Below are positions 35,501 to 42,716 of a stretch of 64,000 nucleotides of DNA, one piece after another. How positions within the stretch are numbered: position 1 is the stretch's first letter; each line of letters starts with the position of its first letter. Position numbers and translations under genes: made by a program. The stretch is from Amyelois transitella (Eukaryota > Arthropoda > Insecta > Lepidoptera > Pyralidae): contig NC_083514.1 of the NCBI RefSeq assembly GCF_032362555.1, positions 7,239,001 to 7,303,000 of the forward strand. The letters are read 5' to 3'. The notes beneath the pieces are model-generated. The model did not search any database and had not been told where the DNA came from. It saw only the letters and a list, made by a program, of their open reading frames with translations.

Positions 35501-38180
35501 AAGTCGACAGCGCTGAGAAAGAGATTATGCTGACAAATGAAAACTGCACTTATAAAGTACCGGAATACCAGGGAAATGGGTCTCTCAGTTCATCGTCGAG
35601 TCAGATCTCCCAAGGGAACTCTTCTTTGGCGTGGATGAAGATCCATAAAACAGAAGACTCAGGGTCATACGCGACGACATACTGCCAACAGTTCTCCATA
35701 TTGCTGTGCAGGATGGTGTTACAAATCTTCAGGAATCGGCAAGGTACTAATTTTTCAAGGGACTTATTGTCATAAATTAATTGTTTAGCCACCTAATGGA
35801 TTATATACATTTCCTTCTGTAGATGTTGATAAGGTTATTAGCAATTTGTGCACACCATACCATCAAGACCTCAATACGATCAAGATTTCAAAGAGGCTTC
35901 CTAAGATATTTATATGGATTTTTCATGTATTCATTTTCTACACACGTTTTCGAGCCTTGAAAAATAGTGAAGAGAGATCCCATAAAGGATATCTATCCTT
36001 CAAATTTCTCTCTAAATTTGAAGTATTGATGAATAAGAAACTTTAAACAGTAGAAATTAGGTACCTATTATTAATTAAGAAATTTATAAACTTCTCAGGT
36101 CTGTGGATCCAGTTGATTCATCACATCATGTGCGGTGTTCTCATAGGCATCTGCTTCTTCAACATGGCGAACGATGGAACTCAGATGTTCAACCACTTGA
36201 AGTTGTGTGTTGGGCTCGTCATATTCTTCGCCTACACTCAAATTATGGTCCCAGTGCTTGTTTGTAAGTATTAATCCATTGTTTTGATAAGTATAACTTT
36301 TATATTAAAAGAGAGAAAGAGACATTTAACGTAGTACGTCGTTTTCATCGCGCGAAAAACTATCGCTGTCCCGTTTCACGTCAAAATGAAAAACTAAAAA
36401 GTGCGAGTCGGACTTGAGCGTGTTTCGTGCAATCATCACGTTTGTTACTTAAATATTAATTTTTTTATACGACCAAAAATTGTTGTAGGTATTTGTTTAA
36501 TTTGAAAGGTAGTAAAAAAAATCGTCTATCTGTCCGTTATTAAATTGAGCAAAAAAAGGTTTGAGGCTATTTCCATAAGATTCCCTACTACTAAAATATA
36601 TATAATTGTACTTCAAAAGGCCTCTTGGTGCTATTGTAAGTAAGAGCAGAGTTTGGAATTTTATTAATGTACATACTGAGGCTACGTCCAGCTGTTTGGC
36701 TTAATAATGGAATTGAAATTCAAATAGTGACAGGTTACTAGCCCATCGTCTTAAAGAAGAAACCCATGTTTATAAGCCTATCCATTAGTTGCCTTTTACG
36801 ACATCCATGGGAAAGAGATGGAGCGGTCCTATTCTTTTTATTGGTGCCGGGAACCACACGGCATTTTTGGCTAAATATAAATATATACGGGACAAATTAC
36901 ACAGATTGAGTTAGCCTCGAAGTAAGTTACGAGATACTAACTCAACGATACTTTCATTCATTCATATGATCACGTCTATATCCCTTGCGGGGTTGACAGA
37001 GCCAACAGTCTTGCAAAGACTGAAGGCCACGTTCAGCTATTTGGCTTAATGATAGAATTGAGATTCAAATAGTGACAGGTTGCTAATCCATCGCCTAAAA
37101 AAGAACGCGGGACCTCCGGTGTCACAGACAAGCGTACTACCGCTGCGCCACAGGGGCCGTCAAATAAATAATAATATGATTTTTTTATTTTCTCACTTTC
37201 AGACCCTCAAGAAGTGAAACTGGTGAAGAAGGAACACTTCAACCGGTGGTACAGCCTCACGCCATACTACGCCGCACTCACAGTCTCCAAGCTCCCAGTG
37301 CAGGTTTCCCTGAACGTACTCTTCTGTACTATAGTGTACTTCATGGTCGGAGTTCCGTTTGGTATGGCGCGGTTCATCGCATTCTGCCTTATAGGCAACG
37401 TGGTGTCTTTGGTCGCCGAAGGAATGGGACTAGCGATCGGGTCCGTCTTCAATGTGAGAGTGAGTAATCACCTTTAGTAGGTACTTTATTTCTTTTGTTC
37501 GAAGACTGTTGGGATCGGTGAGAGTGCCTTCACATGTCAATTAAAACAAAGGTGTGTGACATAAAGGAATTACTTCACTTTAAAATAATGATTTCTCTTA
37601 GATATTAGATCAGAAAACTTAAATTTAATTTAATGAAATGTAAAACGACGTGAAAAAGTGCCTGCAAAGGCCTATTTTCTTAAAAATATTTTTTTTTATT
37701 TGGCCACGGATTATTAGGCCTCCTTTGATAGACAAACAGTCACGTTATCATAATACCTTATAGAGAAGACAGAGACAATAGCCACTAGCTTTAATAAAGC
37801 ATTTTGTAAAATACTCAAATATTTGCATTAATTTCCAGAACGGTTGCGCCATCGGGCCGTCCTCCATCGCGCCATTCCTCGGTCTCGCCATCTACGGCTT
37901 CGACTTCGCTCACCGCATTCCCCTCATGATGAACATCCTCATGAAGACTTCCTTCATCAGGTGTGGAGTCGTCGCCATGGTTCTCACCATATTCGGCTTC
38001 GGCCGGGAACCCCTCGATTGCAACGACGTCTACTGCCACTTCGCCAAACCAGACGTACTTCTCAAATACCTCGACATAGAAAGAACCTCTGTCTGGCTCG
38101 AAATCATCACAATGCTGGGTATCATGTTCGTCTTTAGATCTTTATGCTTTATAGGTCTAAGGTGGAGGTTCGCGACGTGA
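17539..38180 (+). CDS. ABC transporter, subfamily G (ABCG1/ABCG4-like half-transporter)
   Basis: Nine coding exons join with matching phases: 17539-17593, 30535-30655, 32358-32615, 33059-33245, 34967-35081, 35342-35743, 36099-36263, 37203-37459, 37839-38180 (TGA). The product is 633 aa, a normal size for a half-transporter. The nucleotide-binding domain comes first, as in all ABCG proteins: Walker A GPSGAGKS (42-49), signature LSGGQKKR (138-145, split across exons 3 and 4), Walker B FFLDEP with D-loop SGLD (159-169), and H-loop TIHQP (193-197). Exon 6 encodes a Ser-rich linker (SLSSSSSQ); membrane segments begin in its last part and fill exons 7-9. A cysteine-bearing loop (DCNDVYCHF) lies before the last membrane helix, as in the family. 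Proteins of this type dimerise in membranes and use ATP to export sterols, lipids or, in insects, pigment precursors and xenobiotics; the substrate cannot be read from sequence. The start is the first ATG in its exon (AAATATGG). No frame damage was seen. ABCG membership is certain; the exact orthologue is not. Confidence 0.94.
18425..18690 (+). repeat. tRNA-derived SINE, near full length
   Basis: A Pol III B-box-like motif (GGTCCCGGGTTCGTGTCCCG) is followed by GATCAGAAACTAACTTTTTC, TGATTGGCCTGGGTCATAG, an AT-rich middle (AAAATATAGTATATAGTATC), and GTTGAG, ACTTACTTCGATGCTAACTC, AATCTGTGTAATCTCTCGTA. The last part recurs on - at 36885-36958. The A-box half is weak. Confidence 0.6.
18740..18960 (+). 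repeat. LINE-like tail remnant
   Basis: The frame starting near 18749 reads [14 protein letters not shown] and then breaks at stops, with an Arg/Lys-rich continuation. It looks like the end of a LINE-encoded polymerase, but the assignment rests on this short motif. Confidence 0.28.
21080..21175. repeat. Two RTE-type tails in head-on arrangement
   Basis: The + tail CCACGCGGACAAAATCGCGG, GCAAATGCTAGTACAATAT meets a - copy (ATATTGTACTAGCC, TTTGACTGCGATTTTTT). The junction makes a 13-bp perfect inverted repeat, GCTAGTACAATAT with ATATTGTACTAGC, separated by 8 bases. Confidence 0.55.
21490..21720 (+). repeat. RTE-derived repeat (family D) with internal foldback
   Basis: GGAAGGTCTATTATGTATCT, GTGCCAAAATTCGT and GTAGTTTTTGAGTTCAA, then TACAAAAATACAAATC and TCTTTATTATTAATA, match the repeat at 25252-25475. 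Between them is a snap-back: 21613-21632 pairs with 21638-21657 (20 positions, 1 mismatch) around GGATT. Confidence 0.6.
23008..24722 (+). mobile_element. pogo/Tigger-like DNA transposon with both inverted ends
   Basis: The 26-bp terminal inverted repeats are 23008-23033 (GAGGAAAAGGTG, then ATTGTGGCCCCC) and 24697-24722, matching at 23 of 26 positions. TA dinucleotides flank both ends (23006-23007 and 24723-24724), the target duplication expected for the Tc1/mariner/pogo superfamily. The interior encodes a broken DDE transposase and a C-terminal PHD finger. The 5' half before about 23380 lacks a recognisable DNA-binding domain, so this 1715-bp copy is internally deleted. It lies in the second large ABCG intron, in the same orientation as the gene. 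Confidence 0.88.
23380..24462 (+). pseudogene. pogo-like transposase with PHD finger, degenerate
   Basis: Three frame segments make up the remnant. The first (about 23401-23625) carries the DDE core end: [20 protein letters not shown], and [13 protein letters not shown], whose Asp fits the second catalytic residue. The second (23642 to about 24170) has the downstream transposase part ([20 protein letters not shown]) and then an Arg/Gly-rich basic stretch ([14 protein letters not shown]). The third (to TAG at 24460-24462) encodes a Cys4-His-Cys3 PHD finger (CVFC, CQSC, HTAC, CDFC). A segment that normally links the second Asp to the LDKTFM-like region is absent at about 23625-23640, with a frame change, and a second shift lies near 24170. 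N-terminal helix-turn-helix and CENP-B-like parts are missing. It cannot make an active enzyme. Confidence 0.85.
25252..25475 (+). repeat. RTE-derived SINE-like repeat (family D)
   Basis: It begins CTAGCGGCCCGCCCCGGCTT, CGCACGGGTGG. It contains GAAGGTCTATTCTATATCTG, TGCCAAATTTTATCAAAATC, GG and AGTAGTTTTTGAGTTTATTC. It ends TACAAATC, TCTTTATTATTAGTGTGG. Confidence 0.65.
25988..26130 (+). repeat. MINE-like repeat (family A), diverged
   Basis: TAAGCTTGGGATTCTTCTTT, TAGGCGACGGGCTAGCAACC, TCAGTCTTTTCGCGACTAG and TCTGTCTACCCAGGAG. The end of the family block is altered (GAGGGGATTGAGACG). Confidence 0.6.
27042..27115 (+). repeat. MINE-like repeat (family A), weak fragment
   Basis: TACTAGCAACCTGCCTCTAT, TTGAATTCCGATTCCA, TTGGCTCTGTCTACCCCGTA, AAG. 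A collapsed copy that has lost most of its middle. Confidence 0.45.
27398..27490 (+). repeat. MINE-like repeat (family A), diverged
   Basis: GATGGGCTAGTAACCTGTCG, CAAGACTGTTGGTACTGTCA, AGCCCGCAAGAGATATAGAG. Confidence 0.55.
30267..30330 (-). repeat. MINE-like repeat (family A), head fragment
   Basis: CTAGTCGCCTTTTACGACAT, TCATGGA and CCGGAACC are reverse-strand head sequences. They lie about 200 bases before ABCG exon 2. Confidence 0.5.
30378..30510 (-). repeat. Family B repeat
   Basis: ACATAAAATCACGCCTTTTT, CCCGGAAGGGTAGTCAGAGA, CTACATCTTTCCACTTGGCA and CGATCTCTGC are the reverse complement of the copy at 46985-47100. It sits immediately upstream of the splice acceptor of ABCG exon 2. Confidence 0.65.
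30961..31836 (+). repeat. Family C repeat ends with an interrupted interior
   Basis: The 5' end ATCTATACTAATATTATAAA, with AAGAGTTTGTTTTG and a (GTTT)n run at 30991-31021, is followed by AACTACTGAACCGATTTG and TTTATCGAGGAAGGCTATAG. The matching 3' end (CCACGCGGACGAAGTCGCGG, GCACAGCTAGT) lies about 600 bases later. Another repeat (31620-31720) lies between them. These may be two fragments rather than one element. Confidence 0.5.
31620..31720 (+). repeat. Lepidopteran interspersed repeat (TCCCACTACTGGGC type)
   Basis: AAGATCCCACTACTGGGCAA, AGGCCTCTCATCTC and GTAATGATGTGGGCCAAGTC resemble a common lepidopteran repeat I recall as ...CCCACTGCTGGGCACAGGCC.... It is the only copy I noticed here. 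Confidence 0.4.
32140..32310 (+). mobile_element. LTR fragment related to the BEL/Pao-like LTR at 51207-51711
   Basis: TGGCGGAAGATTTTCCCTTT followed by a GGCGGTCGA-like stretch and AATAATCGTTC, and upstream ACGGATTGGAGCATAAAAAT, AACCTTCGAC. These match, in order, the reverse complement of the LTR at 51207-51711. The fragment lacks interior LTR sequence and ends about 50 bases before the acceptor of ABCG exon 3 (32357). Confidence 0.55.
32633..32705 (-). repeat. Family B repeat, partial
   Basis: ACATAAAATTACACCTTTTT, CCCGGTGGGGTAGGCAGAGA, CTACAATTTTTCACTTGCCA. It starts about 18 bases after the donor of ABCG exon 3. Confidence 0.6.
32925..33008 (+). repeat. SINE-like repeat (family E)
   Basis: GCGTTAGTCCCGATTTCATC, CTCATGCAACTCTCTGGAGA, GGAACCCGGACTACGATTCC, AGATGGTGTAAGTCAGGTTT. 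It lies 50 bases before ABCG exon 4. Confidence 0.55.
33375..33643 (+). repeat. MINE-like repeat (family A), full-length copy
   Basis: This is the best copy in the window. The head GTGCCGTGTGGTTCCCGGCA is followed by AAAAAAGAATAGGACCACTC, GGATGTCGTAAAAGGCGAC, GGCGATGGGCTAGCAACCTG, CTGTCTACCCCGCAAGGGAT and ATAGACGTGATTATATGTAT, ending in TATG repeats. It lies in intron 4 of the ABCG gene. No coding capacity. Confidence 0.85.
34420..34545 (+). repeat. MINE-like repeat (family A), 3' body
   Basis: AAGGCGATGGGCTAGCAAAC, TGTCACTATTTGAATCTCAA, AGACTGTTGGTTCTGTCTAC, CCCGTAAGGGATAAAGACGT. The head is missing. Confidence 0.72.
36331..36396 (+). repeat. Half copy of a foldback MITE (family F)
   Basis: TCGTTTTCATCGCGCGAAAA, ACTATCGCTGTCCCGTTTCA, CGTCAAAATGAAAA match the first half of the 82-bp foldback at 42972-43053. 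Confidence 0.55.
36678..36875 (-). repeat. MINE-like repeat (family A), head plus body
   Basis: CCAGCTGTTTGGCTTAATAA, GTGACAGGTTACTAGCCCAT, GTTGCCTTTTACGACATCCA, GGTCCTATTC and GTGCCGGGAACCACACGGCA. The 3' end with the ACCCCGCAAGG block is missing. Confidence 0.75.
36885..36958 (-). repeat. SINE 3' fragment, same family as 18425-18690
   Basis: TATATACGGGACAAATTACA, CAGATTGAGTTAGCCTCGAA, GTAAGTTACGAGATACTAAC, TCAACGATAC is the reverse complement of the 3' half of the SINE at 18425. Confidence 0.6.
36965..37163 (-). repeat. Family A body joined to a tRNA-derived head
   Basis: On -, a tRNA-like head (CCCTGTGGCGCAGCGGTAGT, ACGCTTGTCTGTGACACCGG, AGGTCCCGCGTTC, with A- and B-box-like segments) runs straight into the family A body (TTAGGCGATGG) and its end (CCCCGCAAGGGATATAGACG). 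Other full copies carry the GTGCCGTGTGGTTCC head instead. The repeat ends 40 bases before ABCG exon 8. Confidence 0.75.
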
Positions 38181-38471
38181 TCGAATTTAAACTTAATTTG
38201 TGATATAGGTATGTACCTGCAAAAGTCCATTACATCATTTTTCATACTCTAGTTATGTTGTAGGTATATGTAGTTGTATTTGTATGGACATGTTCGCTAT
38301 ATGATCTAATTTAGTCTTCATTTGTTAAATTCATTTCATTCATAGATACCTGAAAAACTCTATAGGTACGATCGCGTTCATATCTGCAGTCATAGTTTTA
38401 AAATTCTTACGGGTTAAAATAGCGTGCACTGTGGTTCCACTAGATACACACACACATGCATATTTAAAAAG

Positions 38472-38700
38472 AATAAATATTCCTTCAAATGAATACGGTC
38501 TTTAATACCAATGATTACTAAGTAAAACAGTTTATTATTCTATGACATATAACATAACAAAACAGAAAGAGAGGGTAATCAACGATGGCCGAACTGGGCC
38601 CGATAATTGTCGATCGAGATATCGTCGTCTCTCATTATTTGCATAAGATTTGCCTATAGAGGGAAGCCTGCGACTACCAGACTTATGTCATTTCAATAAA
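38472..38700 (+). terminator. Candidate ABCG polyadenylation signals
   Basis: AATAAA occurs at 38472-38477 and 38695-38700, 292 and 515 bases after the ABCG stop. There is no evidence which is used. Confidence 0.4.
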
Positions 38701-39239
38701 GTTTAAAGTTTGTCTGCACACGACCCTAACATAGGTAGTGGTTCCTTTGAAAGTTATTGGGTAGCAATTTTATTACTTCGTTTGTGCAAGTGAGATCTAA
38801 GATATATTAGATAATCTCGCTTGCTCACACTCGCTTGTTCTAGTTACTAGCGGATTCCGAAGTTATTCAAGGAATTTCTGTCTATTAAAAAAAATATATA
38901 TTGTTACTGATAATTTTTAATGTTTCAAGGTGCCATTTGAACTAAGTAACTGACTGACTAACTAACTAACTGATATCTAAGAATTACAATACCCGTGTCT
39001 TCAAACACGGAAATCAGCAAGAAATATTAAACAAGAGGGAGCAAAATAAAACATTCAATAATTAAAATTAGTAAATTTTATTGAAACAGTTTACCTATAG
39101 TTTTGTTTACATATTGATTATTATATAAAGGTATACATACAGCATATTATACTAATTTACCTATCTCCTGTTATTAAGGTTACAGCTTAATTATTCGTTT
39201 TCATAAAGAAAAGATATTGAAGCTGTCCTTAAAATACTA

Positions 39240-39840
39240 TCTAAGTAGTAGTTTTAATATAAACTGGCAGAACCTTTCACGCACTATATGGACTCGATAC
39301 ACAGGGTAGTTGTCTTGCACAAATGATATTGCATATCATCAATCGGATAAATACACCGCACAGTTGGTAACATGGTTTCTTCCAGCACTTGCACATAATG
39401 AGCAGCTGTAGCGCATCCTGCTATCCACATCTGTTCCCCAGGTCCAGCAGCACTCATCCAGCCCCACATATTTACAGATATGTGTCCAGACTCCATATTT
39501 GGCACAATATTTTTTTCTTCATACCGAGTTGCATTTCTTCGCCATAAATGAAGCCTACCGTGTTGCGATGACGTAAACGAACTTTTTTTCCGTAAATATC
39601 GCCTTGTTCCAGTCAAAATCCAAATACTGCCAAGCAAATTCTAAATGTTTTTGCTTATTTATTTCGGATAAATACGGCTTTCTTGCTGGCTGTCTGTGGA
39701 ATAGTCCCTCACGGTGCAAACTCGACGAACAGTAACCACTGATGTGTCGAACTGTTCCGCACATGTTCTGGTCGGTATGAAGCCATTATTTTCGTACTGT
39801 TCCACCATGGATCTCCGCTGTGTGGCGTGTCGCTGTGTTG
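39240..39840 (-). mobile_element. Tc1-like transposase remnant
   Basis: On -, the order is a helix-turn-helix-like start (frame with VEQYENNGFIPTRTCAEQFD), a linker (YLSEINKQKHLEFAWQYLDF, then WNKAIFTEKK, where Tc1 proteins have the first catalytic Asp in FTDE), then TSSQHGRLHLWRRNATRYEE, VNMWGWMSAAGPGEQMW and TMLPTVRCIYP. A VQDN motif, which normally holds the second Asp, lies in another frame near 39310. At least two frameshifts separate these pieces and the C-terminus with the last acidic residue is not found. I could not identify terminal inverted repeats. Dead copy. Confidence 0.82.
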
Positions 39841-41535
39841 ATTAGCGGACGACAGCCGCTGCGCGGTCGACTTTTTACACTACCCTCTTCTTGATGGCGC
39901 GTTACCCAACGCTTAACCGCTTGTTGTTTATTGTGTTATTTGTGTGAATGTGTGAGTGACAGCGGTGACTGTAAGCTATAAAGTTTTGCGAACTATGACT
40001 GCAATTATGAACGCGACCGTACATAATATTTCAAAGGAATTGTCCTAAAAGTTGCATATGGACTTTTACAGGCAGGTACAAACTTTTGTAATAGCATGTG
40101 ATAATATTTTTTGTAAATAGTTTACAGCGTTGTTATTGACATGTAGGTTATTTATTTATTTAGATTAAGTAGATGTTTGTCAAGTAGGTATAGGTATTAA
40201 AAGTGTAGAACACAATCACAGCAGACCCAGGTAATGGATAGAAATAGGTCATAATGATTTACTTTTTACGAACCTGAGGCTAACATTAGCTGCATACGGT
40301 AACTGTTTTATTTTCTGGTAGACAATTTCAGTTTTATTTGTTTTTTAACAAATAAAAAGTTTTTAAAGAATTTACGTACGTAGGTACCTATAATGTGATA
40401 TGCCATAATATAATCCAAATTTCATGGCATTATTCAAACTACAAAACTTACTTACTTACTTACTTAAAATATGCAGTAAAAGTGCTTACGGTCTTTTCTC
40501 CGTTCTTGACTTGTATTTACTTAATGTAACATAATAGGTTATATATTGTTTATAATACAAATACATACCGGCCAAAGAATCTCAAGTAACTTTGCGACTG
40601 ACTTTTTTGATATGAACGTATGTAAAATTCTTAAGTGCCTAATCAAGTTATTATTTAACGCAGTAGTTATATCATAAGTTGTAGATTTAAGTTAGTGTTC
40701 TTTAGATGATTTTAACGTTAGTCGTGTTGTCTTTGAAAAATTTTTGTACTTATGTTTTTGCAAGATTTAAAGTTGTAATTAGATCTGTAAATGTAAAATA
40801 AATACAAAAGTATCACGATGATACAATGACACGAAGTTTTAATCACAATGTCAAATCAAAAGTCATTTCAAATGATTATTTTTATATCGCCATTCCACAC
40901 CAAAGCCAGCAGAAAAACAAGGATAGTGATACAAAACATCACAAAATGACTTAATTTGGAATGATATACGGCGGGATTGATTGAACTTATAACATTTAAG
41001 GTTACCTACCTACATGTTAGGGATTTTGTAGTGCTGGGTCACTTGATTGTTGCGTAAAAAAAGATATAAACAAAAATATATACCTAGTAGTAGTAGGCCA
41101 TCGAGTCATCATTTTTAATACAGTGAAGAAAAATTTTGCTTTTATTGCTGTCTTTTTCTAATAGGTATCTCTCTCGAGTTTCGATTGTCGTTTGGCCTAC
41201 GAACAGTTCCACAACATAATTTTCGTCCTCGGGCGTTTAACCGGCAGAACTTTTCATCTTTGCGCCATTAATCGAGAGAATGGACTCCTACTTTTCTGAC
41301 GACGAATCGTTTAAAAGATGACAAGTGTTTTAATCGCCTAATCTCTCGATGTTGAAAATTATTTTCGTCGAACTATTCAAACGCCACACAACCGTCACAG
41401 ACTCATTACTCTCTTTCTCTTATCTGGACGAAATCCACTGCACTTCAAAGATTCGTTCCGTTATAATTTAAATATTCAATCCCCTATTGGGATGTTATTA
41501 GCTCATTGATAGTATTTTTTTTTATATAAAAAAAA

Positions 41536-41567
41536 GCAGCGTTCAAGCCATAAGGCTTGAACGCTGC
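41536..41567. repeat. Perfect hairpin, 14-bp arms and 4-nt loop
   Basis: GCAGCGTTCAAGCC (41536-41549) and GGCTTGAACGCTGC (41554-41567) are exact reverse complements around ATAA. The stem does not extend further. It is too short for a typical animal pre-miRNA. Confidence 0.85.
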
Positions 41568-42716
41568 AATTACCCAAGACGGCAGAAATATATAGCCCAT
41601 TGGGTGTGGTGAATGACATTTATGCGGATGTTGGCGTATTAATGTATGATTTTTTGATCTACATATAACCAAACTATTGTAACCCAAAAGTTGCCTTTGT
41701 TCAAGTCAATTGAAATAACAACTAAGTTAGTGCCACTAGACATAAAACGTAAGCCTTTGATTCGGCCTTTAAATTAAGTCAGTAACACTATCTACTATTT
41801 TGAAGGAATTTTTTAACTACTAGATAATTCTGATAGTTTTTAGGAATGATTTTAAACTTGACTTACGACCAAATACTCAAACGATTTCTATAAAATAAAT
41901 AAAAATTGCTGTGTAAGATAAAAACACAAAAACAATCAAAATATGGTAAACATAACATTTAGAAAGTTAATATTAAAAAATCGTTTCAGTATTTTGTCAT
42001 ATGTAACTTGTTTAGCGTACTTGATTTTTTTTACTTTTTGTAATAAAAGGCATGGAAATAAAATATAAAAATTTTAAAATATAAAACTAGTTTTATTTAA
42101 TCATACACATGTAATCTTAATAATTATATAGGACGAATTTATAGTCATTATGAATTATAATAATATATTTATCAACTTTACTGGCGTTTATCATGTCAAT
42201 ATGTTTTATATTTCTTATTCTACAATATAGTCTAAAACATAAACCATATAGAGCACCATAGAGGATAGATATAAATAATGATTATTATATTTGATAGTTG
42301 ATATAAAATAGTGGGTACTGTAACACCCTTATCAATCTATGGCTTTTTATATTTTTCCTAAAATAAAAATATAAATGATCTTGTTAGAAACTTCTTCAGT
42401 GTTTTGGGAAGATTTTTTATAATAAATATATAATAAGTATCGTCGTCCGCGTGACATCATATTCCGAGCAACTCTAGGTAACTGTACAACTACTAATAAG
42501 AAGTAAAATTGAGCAAAAACCTAATAAAATACATAATGTAATAAAATATATATTGTAATGACCTTCCAAGAATATAACGTCATGCTCAGCATCACAAGAT
42601 TGATTTAAAGAATGAAAATCTTCACAAAACACAAAAAAACTAGGGCGCGTTGAAATATAGTTCTACTTTCAGAAAAAAATTAATTTCATAAAATTCTTTG
42701 CCAATTATTAAAAAAA

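Larger units (their letters stand above)
38181..42716. other. Intergenic region between ABCG and RIOK1 (tail to tail)
   Basis: It includes both 3'UTRs, the Tc1-like remnant (39240-39840), small ACTG/ACTT runs (38950-38972 and 40447-40465), and a 14-bp perfect hairpin (41536-41567). TTTATT at 42092-42097 could be the RIOK1 poly(A) signal on -. Otherwise it is AT-rich with no recognised gene. Confidence 0.6.

Noticed and set aside
37100..37163. tRNA gene on -
   Set aside because: A- and B-box-like parts exist, but the sequence runs into a SINE body without a complete acceptor stem, so it is a SINE head.
38030..38245. Minus-strand open frames over the last ABCG exon
   Set aside because: Shadows of the plus-strand coding exon, which has clear family motifs and correct splice phase.
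38945..38975. Tandem ACTG/ACTA array as a possible CRISPR or regulatory array
   Set aside because: A short 4-bp microsatellite with no spacers; eukaryotic context.
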